From: G963678255 sp963678255
Lineage (GTDB): Bacteria > Cloacimonadota > Cloacimonadia > Cloacimonadales > WRIO01
Assembly: GCA_963678255.2 (NCBI GenBank)
Contig: OY782778.1
Location: 434,001 to 498,000 of the forward strand
Direction of reading: 5' to 3'
DNA length: 64,000 nt
A program made the position numbers and the translations under genes. Below the pieces are notes generated by a model. It had not been told where the DNA came from and did not search any database. It saw only the letters and a program-made list of their open reading frames with translations. How positions within the stretch are numbered: the first letter of the stretch is position 1; every line of letters begins with the position of its first letter. Below, in pieces: positions 37,587 through 45,954 of this stretch.

Positions 37587-37683
37587 AATAACATGGAGTG
37601 TTTCAGATAAGAGAGAAATTTTACACACATCGTTGGAGTTTAAACTAAATAATTCTAATGCCTACGATGTTGTAAAAAGTTAA
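37333..37683 (+). CDS. Four-helix bundle protein, truncated second copy with a new tail
   Basis: The first 84 residues are identical to the copy at 36032. After LLKD the sequence changes abruptly to RITWSVSDKREILHTSLEFK, followed by a short tail to the stop. The last helix of the family is therefore lost and replaced by unrelated sequence. It may be non-functional, or this may be the older locus whose 3' end was replaced. It lies 11 nt before the transporter gene's start and could be co-transcribed with it. Confidence 0.75.
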   Translation: MSNKSILKEKSYSFAIRIIKLYKYLKSEKNETILSKQIVRSGTSIGANIEEAIGAQSKNDFMAKISIAYKESRETEYWLRLLKDRITWSVSDKREILHTSLEFKLNNSNAYDVVKS

Positions 37684-37694
37684 CAAGGAGATAG

Positions 37695-38597
37695 ATGAAA
37701 ATATTAAAATTCATCCAGAAATGGACAGGAGAGCTATTAATATTATCCATTATAATTGGATTTTTTAGTCCTTCGTTGTCATATTTTTCACCTTTAGTTT
37801 CATGGTTACTCATGTTTTTATTATTTAGCAGTTTTTTAAATCTAGAAATAAGCTTGCATAAATTTTTTCGTAAGGAATTATTATTATTCCCAATATTAAA
37901 TTGGGTGATAATGCCAGCAGTTGTTTATTATTTAACCTTAAAACTTAATATGGATTACCGGATAGGTTTGTTTTTGATAGTAATTACACCACCAGCTTTA
38001 GGGTCTCCAGTAATAGTCTCTTTAGCAAAGGGCGATATGGAATTTGTGGTTTCCAATGTGGTGATTTTCAATGTGATTTCCCCACTAATTTATGCTTTTT
38101 TACCACAACTATATTTTAAAGGGATATCAGAGATCGCCACACCACTATCTGTCTTCAGGAGTGTTGCTTTTTATATATTTATACCTTTGATTCTAGCCTT
38201 ACTAGTCAGAAAGATCCTGCGAGTTAAGCAGTTTATCAACAAACATATTGATCCATTTAAAGGGTTGGTCCAGCTTTTTATGATTGCCGTGGTGATGGCA
38301 TCTTCATCTCCGAAGATTCGTTCTTTGCCAATAAAGGAATCTTTAATGATCTTTTCTTTAACATTAATGATATCATTTATTGTTTATCTGACAAGCTTTA
38401 TTTTATGCAGGAAGGATGATCAGATGAAATATACTTGTCCTGTTTCAGCAGGGCATAAAAACACTTTATTATCCATAGTAACGGGTATGAATAATTTTAA
38501 TCCCATCGTAGCAGTTCCATCGATTCTATATTTAGTTTCTCATCATATCTGGAATGGAGTGGTAATCTTTTTATCAAGACGTAATCGGGGGTATTGA
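37695..38597 (+). CDS. Bile acid:sodium symporter-like (BASS/SBF) membrane transporter
   Basis: A protein of 300 residues with about nine hydrophobic segments, including LVSWLLMFLLFSSFLNLEIS, LLFPILNWVIMPAVVYYL, LFLIVITPPALGSPVIVSLA and LFMIAVVMASSSPKI. The arrangement, with TPPALGSPV in a discontinuous helix, fits the BASS/SBF-like transporter fold. The substrate is unknown. The start has AAGGAG nearby. The last residues (RRNRGY) come from the CGGGGGTATTGAG repeat module, so the end has been altered, but the membrane core seems complete. Confidence 0.72.
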   Translation: MKILKFIQKWTGELLILSIIIGFFSPSLSYFSPLVSWLLMFLLFSSFLNLEISLHKFFRKELLLFPILNWVIMPAVVYYLTLKLNMDYRIGLFLIVITPPALGSPVIVSLAKGDMEFVVSNVVIFNVISPLIYAFLPQLYFKGISEIATPLSVFRSVAFYIFIPLILALLVRKILRVKQFINKHIDPFKGLVQLFMIAVVMASSSPKIRSLPIKESLMIFSLTLMISFIVYLTSFILCRKDDQMKYTCPVSAGHKNTLLSIVTGMNNFNPIVAVPSILYLVSHHIWNGVVIFLSRRNRGY

Positions 38598-38994
38598 GTT
38601 TCGAGGGCAAGCTGCCCTCGCTCCATAGAAATCATTTGAGAATCTAAATTTTGTTCTTGCATTGAACCTCTAGCATATCCTATTTGCATATTATTATTTT
38701 ACATTTTTATTATCATTGTTTTCAGAGTCCTATAACTTAAAATAAAAGTCAAGAAAAAACACTAAATTATTATATCAGTTTTAAACATAATATCAAAAGG
38801 AAACTTACTTATTTTATAGAATGATTATTGTGTATCAAAAACTGTGATATATTACATAGGTACTTGAACAGTAAAATTTTAAAAGCTATGTAGAAAAGTT
38901 TATCCTTAATTATTAGGAATTTGCAGTAAAAGGAGGTAATCTTCATTTCTTTTGTACCGTTATACAATAAATTTTATAAAAAACATAAATCTAC
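38598..38994. other. Intergenic region with hairpin and 96-bp repeat
   Basis: TTTCGAGGGC-aagct-GCCCTC hairpin (38599-38626) and the second copy of the 96-bp repeat (38848-38943). Otherwise unique AT-rich DNA. Confidence 0.7.
38848..38943 (+). repeat. 96-bp dispersed repeat, copy 2
   Basis: Partner of 29165-29260, same orientation, about 50 bp before the promoter of the solute-binding protein gene. Confidence 0.88.
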
Positions 38995-39023
38995 TTGACT
39001 ATTAAAATAATTTTGTTTATGAT
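38995..39023 (+). promoter_or_regulatory. Promoter of the solute-binding protein gene
   Basis: TTGACT (38995-39000), 17-nt spacer, TATGAT (39018-39023). Confidence 0.7.
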
Positions 39024-39040
39024 AAAGTTGGAGGTAGAAA

Positions 39041-39766
39041 ATGAGAAGAATAATATTAATCGTGCTTTTATTAATGTCCGTTTATTGTTTGTGGAGTAAG
39101 AATTACAAGATTGTTTATGAGGAATATCCTCCTTTTGAGTTTAAGGAAAATGGAGTTATGAAAGGATTGGATATAGAGATTTTAAGCGCAGTTGCCAAGA
39201 AAGGAAATTTTACAATTGAATTTGTTGAAGTCCCTTGGGCCAGAGCATTAGTTATGGCAGAAAAAGGGGATTGTGATGGTATTATCAGTTTATTTAAAAC
39301 AGAAGAACGTTCAAAGTTTTTATCCTATCCGACCGAGGGTTTAGGTTTTGAAGCCAATGTAATTTTTGCCAGTGCAAATTTTAAAGGAGACATTAAAGTT
39401 GTAAATGAACTTAAGGGTCTAACAATAGGAACCGTAACAGAATATTCATATGGTAAAGATTTTGATGAATACAAAGGATATGTAAAAGAAGAATCTAAAG
39501 ATCAGGAAACCATGTTTAAGAAATTAGCAAATAACAGAGTAAATCTGATCATAACTAATGAACTTGTTGGATTTTATATGTTAAAGAGTATGAACATCAC
39601 TAATGCTCGAAAATTAAGTTATGTAGCTGATAATCAACCTCTTTATATTGGAATTTCTAAGAAATCTCCAAATAGTGCAGAGCTCTATACTTTGATTAAT
39701 AATGGATTGAATGATTTGAAAAAATCAGGAGAACTAGAAAAGATTCGTAAGAAATATAAGAAATAA
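39041..39766 (+). CDS. Family 3 extracellular solute-binding protein
   Basis: A protein of 241 residues with a signal peptide (IILIVLLLMSVYCLWS). The periplasmic-binding fold of the amino-acid-type family 3 is visible: YEEYPPFEFKENGVMKGLDI, EVPWARALVMAEKGDCDGII, LKGLTIGTVTEYSYGKDF, LANNRVNLIITNELVG. No permease or ATPase gene is adjacent, so it may be an orphan binding protein or serve a transporter elsewhere. AUG follows GGAGG. Its own promoter and terminator make it a single-gene unit. Confidence 0.9.
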   Translation: MRRIILIVLLLMSVYCLWSKNYKIVYEEYPPFEFKENGVMKGLDIEILSAVAKKGNFTIEFVEVPWARALVMAEKGDCDGIISLFKTEERSKFLSYPTEGLGFEANVIFASANFKGDIKVVNELKGLTIGTVTEYSYGKDFDEYKGYVKEESKDQETMFKKLANNRVNLIITNELVGFYMLKSMNITNARKLSYVADNQPLYIGISKKSPNSAELYTLINNGLNDLKKSGELEKIRKKYKK

Positions 39767-39793
39767 TATAATCACAGCAAATCAGGAAGAATA

Positions 39794-39827
39794 AACAGGT
39801 TCAGGTTTACTGAGCCTGTTTTGTTTT
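39794..39827 (+). terminator. Rho-independent terminator
   Basis: AACAGGTTCAG and CTGAGCCTGTT (one G-T pair) around a 5-nt loop, followed by TTGTTTT; 28 nt after the solute-binding protein stop. Confidence 0.9.
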
Positions 39828-39858
39828 AAAAAATAGTTTTTAAAATGGGATATTCTAT

Positions 39859-39886
39859 TTGACAAGTAAAAAAAAGTAATTATAAT
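39859..39886 (+). promoter_or_regulatory. Consensus sigma-70-type promoter of the metalloprotease gene
   Basis: TTGACA (39859-39864), 16-nt spacer, TATAAT (39881-39886). Both boxes are perfect consensus. Confidence 0.85.
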
Positions 39887-39918
39887 AAAAAGAGAAAATA
39901 TTGTTTTAGGGAGGAATT

Positions 39919-41586
39919 ATGAGGAAGTATCTCATGATAGTTTTTATCATGTTTTTAGGGATGTCACTGTATTCATACAATGAAATAATTAATCCAATGT
40001 TGGAAAATGTCCGCAAACAGACGTTGAAATATCAGGGGTCAGAGACACATCGAATGCACAAGCAAAGTAAATTAAACAGAGATTATCAATTAGGTGAAGA
40101 AAAGACTTTTTGGAAATGGAATCTTAGTATCATGCCACCTTCGTGGGTACAGGTTTCAGCCACATGTCGAGGAGTTGGAGAGCATAGTTATTTATTTGTA
40201 GCAAATGATCAATGGAATGTTCATATGACTCAAGCAAATGTTGATTCTATTATGCTTTATTTGGAAACAAAAACAATGACTGATAATAGTCTTGGGGCAA
40301 TTGAGATGGACACTTTATTATTTGGAGCTATTCCTGATGAATTAGACAATGATCCCAAGTTAATCGTATTTTACTCAGCATTAGGTTCATTTAATGGATC
40401 GATGTTTGACGGATATTTTAGTGATTACAATCAAGTGACAGAAGCAGAAGCACAGACAATGAATCCAGCAGGTCACAGTAACGAATGCGAAATGATTTAC
40501 ATGACTTGTTATCCCTTAGCGCCTGCAGAACCAATACGTATATCAGTGTTAGCTCATGAATTACAACATTTAATTCATTGGGGGCAGGATGCAAACGAAG
40601 AAACTTGGGTTAACGAGGGGTGTTCAGAATTGGCTATGGTAAAGTTTGGTTTACCAGATCCGATAACAAATTTCCCATCAAATCCTGACAATGACTTAAC
40701 CTCATGGAATAATCAGTTTTCAGATTATGTCAAAGTGATGTTATTTTTTACCTATATGTACGAACATTGTGGGGGAGATGATTTTATAAAAAGAGTAGTA
40801 GAAAATCCTTCCAATGGTATAACCGGGATAGAGGAGAGTTTTCTTAATGTCCCACCGATACCAATATTCAACACAGTTTTTGAGAATTGGGCAATTGCCA
40901 ATTATATAGATGATCAAGATATAAATGAGGGAGTCTATGGTTATAATCTTTTAGATTTGCCAGCTTTTTCACCAAGTGCGAATTTTCCATTTTATTTTGA
41001 TCCAATTATGTTCACAGCGACTGTAAGTCCTTGGGCAGTAGATTATATTCGTTTTACTTATGAATTTGAATATACCAATTATCCTTACTATTTATCTATT
41101 TTAGCAGAGCTTCCACTTAGGAGTGTTTTAATATGTTATAATGCAGACAATAGTATAAACGAAGTAATGAGTCCAGCAAATAATACCTATTTGTTTATGG
41201 CTGATCAACAAGAGAATAAATATTTCGTGGCGTGTGTAATCAATGATTCAAATCAACCAATATCTTATGAATATCATTTGTGGCCAGAAGTTTCAAATGA
41301 GGATATCGTTACTCCGAGTTTGAAGAATATTGTTCTTTACCCCAATCCAGTGAGAATGAATCAAGACAATATATCTTTAAAGGTCAAAGGAACAAGAGAT
41401 GAAAAGATAAAAGCAAACTTATATAACATTAAAGGTCAAAAAGTCAGTGAGGGGATGGTAATGAATGGTAAGGATGGAGAACAGAGTATTCAGTTTAATT
41501 CCAAGCAATTAAGTTCATCGATCTATTTTTTGAAAGTTCAGTCAAAAGAGCAGACTGTGATCAGGAAAATATCAATAATCAAGTAA
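39919..41586 (+). CDS. Secreted zinc metalloprotease with T9SS type A sorting domain
   Basis: A protein of 555 residues with a signal peptide (YLMIVFIMFLGMSLYSY). A zinc site of the HExxH plus Glu type is clear: VLAHELQHLIHWGQDANEET with the third ligand in WVNEGCSELAMV, about 19 residues later, as in M30/M6-like peptidases. The last 85 residues form a Por-secretion sorting domain: IVLYPNPVRMNQDNISLKV, ANLYNIKGQKVSEG, and SSSIYFLKVQSKEQTVIRKI. It should be exported to the periplasm, passed through the type IX system and anchored or released at the surface. AUG after GGGAGG. It has a strong promoter. Confidence 0.9.
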   Translation: MRKYLMIVFIMFLGMSLYSYNEIINPMLENVRKQTLKYQGSETHRMHKQSKLNRDYQLGEEKTFWKWNLSIMPPSWVQVSATCRGVGEHSYLFVANDQWNVHMTQANVDSIMLYLETKTMTDNSLGAIEMDTLLFGAIPDELDNDPKLIVFYSALGSFNGSMFDGYFSDYNQVTEAEAQTMNPAGHSNECEMIYMTCYPLAPAEPIRISVLAHELQHLIHWGQDANEETWVNEGCSELAMVKFGLPDPITNFPSNPDNDLTSWNNQFSDYVKVMLFFTYMYEHCGGDDFIKRVVENPSNGITGIEESFLNVPPIPIFNTVFENWAIANYIDDQDINEGVYGYNLLDLPAFSPSANFPFYFDPIMFTATVSPWAVDYIRFTYEFEYTNYPYYLSILAELPLRSVLICYNADNSINEVMSPANNTYLFMADQQENKYFVACVINDSNQPISYEYHLWPEVSNEDIVTPSLKNIVLYPNPVRMNQDNISLKVKGTRDEKIKANLYNIKGQKVSEGMVMNGKDGEQSIQFNSKQLSSSIYFLKVQSKEQTVIRKISIIK

Positions 41587-41608
41587 ATGAACAGGTTTTA
41601 TATTTAGC

Positions 41609-41637
41609 TTGACATTAAAATATAAGTTAATCATATT
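41609..41637 (+). promoter_or_regulatory. Promoter of the phosphoglycerate dehydrogenase gene
   Basis: TTGACA (41609-41614), 17-nt spacer, CATATT (41632-41637). Confidence 0.6.
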
Positions 41638-41667
41638 TGAAAAAAAATAAGTTACAAGGAGACTGCC

Positions 41668-42591
41668 ATGTCAAAGAAAGTATTATTAGCTACCGAAAAG
41701 CCTTTTGCTGTTTCAGCAGTGGAAGGGATCAGTAAGATATTTACTGAAGCTGGATATGAATTAATAAAGCTAGAGAACTATGTAGATGCTGGAGATTTTA
41801 TCAAAGCAGTTGAAGATGTAGATGCTGTCATAATTCGTAGTGACATTGCCAGTGAAGAAGTGATTAAATCAGGTAAGAACTTAAAAATAATAGTAAGAGC
41901 CGGGGCAGGATATGATAACATAAATTTAGAAGCTTGTACTGCTAAAGGTATATGTGCGATGAATACGCCTGGGCAGAATTCAAATGCAGTTGCAGAATTA
42001 GTCTTAGGCATGATGGTATTTTTAGCGCGAAATGCGTATAATGGTAAAAGCGGTTTTGAGTTAAGAAACAAAAAAATCGGACTTCATGCCTATGGTAATG
42101 TTGGTCAATATGTCGCAAAGATAGCTCATGGATTTGGAATGGAAGTTTATGCTTATGATCCATATGTTACTGCGGAACGCATGAAAGCTGACGGAGTCAT
42201 TCCAGTAGAAAAGATGGAAGATCTCTATAAGAATTGTGAATACATTTCGCTTCATTTACCTAAGACAAAAGAGACCGTTAAATCAATCAATTATGATTTA
42301 TTATCTTTAATGCCTGAGGGAGCGACATTGATCAATACAGCCAGAAAAGAAGTGATTGATGAAGAAGCAGTTTTACGAATGTTTCAAGACAGGAAAGATT
42401 TTAAATTTGCCACAGATATAGAGCCAGATTATAAAGCAGAATTTGGGAAGTTTCTACCAAGATTCTTCACAACTCCCAAAAAAATGGGGGCACAAACAGA
42501 AGAAGCGAATGTAAATGCAGGATTAGCAGCCGCTAGACAGATCGTTAATTTTTTTGAAAAGAATGATAAAACCTTTCAGGTAAACAAATAA
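41668..42591 (+). CDS. serA: D-3-phosphoglycerate dehydrogenase-like 2-hydroxyacid dehydrogenase (Lys type)
   Basis: A protein of 307 residues without an ACT domain. Substrate and cofactor motifs: IIVRAGAGYDNINLEACTAK, NTPGQNSNAVAELVLGMM, a Rossmann loop in IGLHAYGNVGQYVAKIA, LPKTKETVKSINYDLLSLMP, and NTARKEVIDEEAV with the catalytic Arg. Where most family members have the catalytic His (PHIG) this protein has TPKKMGAQTEEAN, the Lys variant known from Bacteroides and Entamoeba phosphoglycerate dehydrogenases. It would start serine synthesis from 3-phosphoglycerate. It is monocistronic, with a promoter and a strong terminator. Confidence 0.85.
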   Translation: MSKKVLLATEKPFAVSAVEGISKIFTEAGYELIKLENYVDAGDFIKAVEDVDAVIIRSDIASEEVIKSGKNLKIIVRAGAGYDNINLEACTAKGICAMNTPGQNSNAVAELVLGMMVFLARNAYNGKSGFELRNKKIGLHAYGNVGQYVAKIAHGFGMEVYAYDPYVTAERMKADGVIPVEKMEDLYKNCEYISLHLPKTKETVKSINYDLLSLMPEGATLINTARKEVIDEEAVLRMFQDRKDFKFATDIEPDYKAEFGKFLPRFFTTPKKMGAQTEEANVNAGLAAARQIVNFFEKNDKTFQVNK

Positions 42592-42606
42592 TCATTACAA
42601 TATATG

Positions 42607-42647
42607 AAATGAGCTTATCTGAAATAGAAGATAAGCTCATTTTTTTA
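42607..42647 (+). terminator. Rho-independent terminator after serA
   Basis: ATGAGCTTATCT and AGATAAGCTCAT with an 8-nt loop and a run of seven T; the start is 16 nt past the stop. Confidence 0.93.
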
Positions 42648-42724
42648 TAAAAAATACTTGCTTTTCATTAATAATTATGATAAATATTATTTATAGAATC
42701 ATAACTGGGTAAAAGAGAGGGGTT

Positions 42725-44830
42725 ATGGAGAAAAAAATAATGGTAAATAAGGCAATCGAAGAAGAGAAAAGTGTAGAACTTCAGGGAGAGACCATCCGAG
42801 TGAACCTTGATCTTCTTGATGAATTAATGATTTATGCTGGGGAACTCGTTTTAGCTCGTAATCAATTAATGCGTTTAACGACTGACATGACAAAGCAAAT
42901 TTCCGGTCTTTCCAGTGTTCTACAGGATATTGATATGACCACCTCGATACTTCAGGAAAAGATAATGAACACAAGAATGCAACCAATTTCTCTGATTTTT
43001 AACAAGTTTAACAGACTTGTTCGCGATGCTACATTGAAATCCAAAAAGAAGATAAAATTGGACATTATTGGCAATGACATCAATCTTGATAAATCAGTGA
43101 TAGAAAATTTAGCAGATCCATTAGTAATTTTGATATATTATTTAATGGAGAATGAGATTGACAGCCCTGAAGACAGAATCAAGAACAATCAGGATGAATC
43201 AGCTCAAATCAAGGTAAAAGCCTATCATGAAGGTGGAAAAGCGAACATAGATATCATATGTAATGGCAAAGGGTTAAAGACAGAAGTCATCATGAGAAAA
43301 GCCTTAGAGTTAAATCTGGTGAAAGCTTCAGATGCAGAAAGATTCAGCAAGAAAGATATCTTTAATTTATTATTTACCAACGATTTATTTCCTTTTATCG
43401 CAAAGCTTGATGAAGGAGAAAAGGAAGTAACTTTATACAATTCAAGAAAGTTATTGGAGAAGATAGGCGGGTCGATCAGTATAGACATTGATCAGAATAA
43501 TAATACGACTATCAGCGTGAAGTTACCTTTAACCTTAGTTATCATACCATCGATCATCATTACGGTGAATGGTTTGAATTTTGCGATACCACAGGTAGCA
43601 TTGCAAGAGATCGTTCGATTTCAGTCAGGCGATCCAGAACGTCATATAGAGCAGGTGAATGATTCTCCTGTTTTGAGATTGAGAAACAAATTATTGCCGA
43701 TATTGTATTTAAATCAGGTTTTAAACATGGAGAAGGTTGAAGGAGTCGATGACACGATACGGATATTAGTCTTAAAACATGATGATAATGAATTTGGTAT
43801 TGTCGTTGATGAGATCTTTGATCATGAAGAAATAGTTGTGAAGAGTATCCCGCGATTTTTCAAAACATGCTTATGTTATGCAGGTACCACGATCATGGGA
43901 GATGGTACAGTGGCATTAATACTTGATGTTGGAGGAATTGCGAATAAGGGTAATCTTAACTTTACAGGCATAAAAGATCAACAAATCAAGAATCTTTCTG
44001 AAGACGAATTAAAGTTTCATGATGATTTACAGAATTTATTGTTGTTTGAGAATGCAAAGGATCAATATTTTGCTTTGAATCTAGATTTAATCAAAAGGAT
44101 AGAAAAGTTAAGCAAAGACAAAATTGACCTTGTTGGAGATAAAGAATATATGGAGCATGAAGGTAAAAGCATGCATATAGTTCGTCTAGAGCAATTCTTG
44201 CCTGTCCAAACCCCCGATACATCATCCAATGAATTATATGTCATAATTCCAAAATCCGTAGAAAATCCAATAGGACTAATAGCCCATCGCATAGTTGATT
44301 CAATTTCAGTGAATGTAGAGATAGATAGTGATAATATAGTTTCAAGGGGATTAATTGGATCAGCACTCATAAAGGATCAATTAGTATTATTCCCAGATAT
44401 TTTTGAAATCATAGAAATGGCAGAGCCTGAGAAGATGAAACAATACAGAACCAAGGACAAGAAAAAGAATCGGATATTATTAATCGAGGACACCCCATTT
44501 TTTAGATCATTGGAGAAGAATTATTTTGAATCAGCCGGCTATCAAGTAGATATAGCAGTGGATGGAATGGATGGATGTAAAAAGGCTAATTCAAAGAAGT
44601 ATGACTTATTTGTAGTAGATATAATTATGCCAAGAATGGATGGTTATCAGTTTGCTCAAACGGTCAAAAAAATGGATAATTTGAAGGATATACCAGCATT
44701 AGCATTAACAACCTTAAGCAGTGAAGAAAGCAAACAAAAAGCATTTGAAGCAGGTTTTGATGCATACGAGATCAAGATACATAAAGATAAATTACTGGAG
44801 ACTGTAAGAGAATTATTAAATCATAAATAA
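42725..44830 (+). CDS. CheA-like scaffold: P3, degenerate kinase domain, two CheW-like domains, receiver
   Basis: A protein of 701 residues. There is no N-terminal Hpt (P1). A CheA dimerisation domain (VNLDLLDELMIYAGELVLAR) is followed by a P4-like domain in which the N-box reads DPLVILIYYLMENEIDSPED (canonical His and Asn missing), the G1 box is CNGKGLK, and the G2 GRGVGMDVV motif is absent. A P5 CheW-like domain follows (about 267-415), then a second CheW-like domain (about 430-565), then a receiver (about 581-698) with LLIEDTPFF, the phosphoacceptor Asp in FVVDIIMPRMDG, and LTTLSS. It is probably a pseudokinase scaffold or adaptor whose receiver is phosphorylated by another protein. ATG 42740 (GGAG upstream) is an alternative start. 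It is the first gene of an operon with cheW. Confidence 0.85.
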   Translation: MEKKIMVNKAIEEEKSVELQGETIRVNLDLLDELMIYAGELVLARNQLMRLTTDMTKQISGLSSVLQDIDMTTSILQEKIMNTRMQPISLIFNKFNRLVRDATLKSKKKIKLDIIGNDINLDKSVIENLADPLVILIYYLMENEIDSPEDRIKNNQDESAQIKVKAYHEGGKANIDIICNGKGLKTEVIMRKALELNLVKASDAERFSKKDIFNLLFTNDLFPFIAKLDEGEKEVTLYNSRKLLEKIGGSISIDIDQNNNTTISVKLPLTLVIIPSIIITVNGLNFAIPQVALQEIVRFQSGDPERHIEQVNDSPVLRLRNKLLPILYLNQVLNMEKVEGVDDTIRILVLKHDDNEFGIVVDEIFDHEEIVVKSIPRFFKTCLCYAGTTIMGDGTVALILDVGGIANKGNLNFTGIKDQQIKNLSEDELKFHDDLQNLLLFENAKDQYFALNLDLIKRIEKLSKDKIDLVGDKEYMEHEGKSMHIVRLEQFLPVQTPDTSSNELYVIIPKSVENPIGLIAHRIVDSISVNVEIDSDNIVSRGLIGSALIKDQLVLFPDIFEIIEMAEPEKMKQYRTKDKKKNRILLIEDTPFFRSLEKNYFESAGYQVDIAVDGMDGCKKANSKKYDLFVVDIIMPRMDGYQFAQTVKKMDNLKDIPALALTTLSSEESKQKAFEAGFDAYEIKIHKDKLLETVRELLNHK

Positions 44831-44841
44831 TTGGAGGCAAG

Positions 44842-45306
44842 ATGATTCAATTCACAACTTTCTATGTAGGGAACACCCTTTTTGGGGTAAATATCCTTCA
44901 AGTAAAAGAAATAAACAATCAAATGCGTTATACGCCTGTCCCAGATAGCATCGATTTTATCAAAGGATTATTTAATCTTAGAGGTCAAATCATCACGATA
45001 TTTGACTTAGCAAAAAGATTAGGACGCAAAGATACCCTTATTGGGGAAAAAACAAGAAATCTTATTTTAAAGACAGATATTGAGACGGTATTATTACGTG
45101 AAAAGTTTAAACTAGAAGAGATCGGTAATGATGCTGTTGGATTTATCATAGACAAGATAGGTGATGTGATTGAAGTAGAAGAAGAACAGATCCAACAACC
45201 CCCAGCCAATGTTGGGGATATATCAAAAGAATTTATAAAAGGTGTTGTGGAATTGAAGTCTGATTTACTAATAATAATCAATGTATCAGAAGTAATAAGG
45301 TATTAG
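44842..45306 (+). CDS. cheW: Chemotaxis adaptor CheW
   Basis: A protein of 154 residues forming one CheW domain: MIQFTTFYVGNTLFGVNILQ, VKEINNQMRYTPVPDSIDFI, KGLFNLRGQIITIFDLAKRL, then NDAVGFIIDKIGDVIEVEEE and FIKGVVELKSDLLIIINVSE. It couples receptors to CheA-type proteins. It starts 11 nt after the CheA-like gene with GGAGG in the gap and shares its terminator. A middle insertion of about 25 residues (TVLLREKFKLEEIG) is longer than usual. No receptor, CheR or CheB lies nearby. Confidence 0.93.
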   Translation: MIQFTTFYVGNTLFGVNILQVKEINNQMRYTPVPDSIDFIKGLFNLRGQIITIFDLAKRLGRKDTLIGEKTRNLILKTDIETVLLREKFKLEEIGNDAVGFIIDKIGDVIEVEEEQIQQPPANVGDISKEFIKGVVELKSDLLIIINVSEVIRY

Positions 45307-45318
45307 ATGAAAATAGTC

Positions 45319-45348
45319 AAAGAGGCAGTGAAAGCTGTCTCTTTTTTT
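45319..45348 (+). terminator. Rho-independent terminator after cheW
   Basis: AAAGAGGCAG and CTGTCTCTTT (one G-T pair) with a 6-nt loop and a T-run; starts 13 nt past the stop. Confidence 0.9.
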
Positions 45349-45471
45349 ATTATATACAAGAAAATAGCTTAACATTGTCTCGAATTAGCCGATAAAGGAA
45401 AGTAAATGTGTTTCGTTATTTTAACGTAACGAGAGAAGACTAGGGGACTAAGATTGGGAAAGGAGTCGCTC

Positions 45472-45948
45472 ATGTTAAAAAAGATCATACTCATCACACT
45501 GACAATGTTGATATCTGTAAGTTTATTTTCAGCAAGAAATGTCAGTCTTGGAGTTCAATTTAATATACCGGATATTCATCAGATAACCTTGGGAGATGCT
45601 AACATTTCATTAAACCTGAGTTATTCAGGGAACACCAACCAGATATATGAGCCCAGAACGGTAAATTCTACATATAGTATCGTTTCTACAGGGCTTAACA
45701 AACAGTTAGTTGCCCAACTAAATCAGGATATGCCCAACAATACAAGTTTAGAAGTACGAGCAGAAGCACCCCAAAATGCGATTTCATTGGGATATGTAGC
45801 ACTCAGTGCAATTCCAACGACATTAGTGACTAATATTTCAAATGTTAATCAGCAGAATTTGTTATTATATTTTAAATTAACCGCCAATTTAGGTGCTCCA
45901 GTCTCTGTAAATTCAAACAGAGTCATTACATTCACAATAATGGATTAA
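45472..45948 (+). CDS. Small secreted beta-rich protein, possible surface-fibre subunit
   Basis: A protein of 158 residues. Start 45472 is chosen over 45454 because AAAGGAG lies 6 nt upstream. A signal peptide (IILITLTMLISVSLFSA) precedes a beta-rich, Asn/Ser/Thr-rich domain with no cysteine (NVSLGVQFNIPDIHQITLGD at the start, VNSNRVITFTIMD at the end). Size, signal and position before a chaperone-like and an outer-membrane gene suggest a pilin-like subunit, as in alternative chaperone-usher systems. This is inference from context; no family match is claimed. Confidence 0.6.
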   Translation: MLKKIILITLTMLISVSLFSARNVSLGVQFNIPDIHQITLGDANISLNLSYSGNTNQIYEPRTVNSTYSIVSTGLNKQLVAQLNQDMPNNTSLEVRAEAPQNAISLGYVALSAIPTTLVTNISNVNQQNLLLYFKLTANLGAPVSVNSNRVITFTIMD

Positions 45949-45954
45949 ACATTT

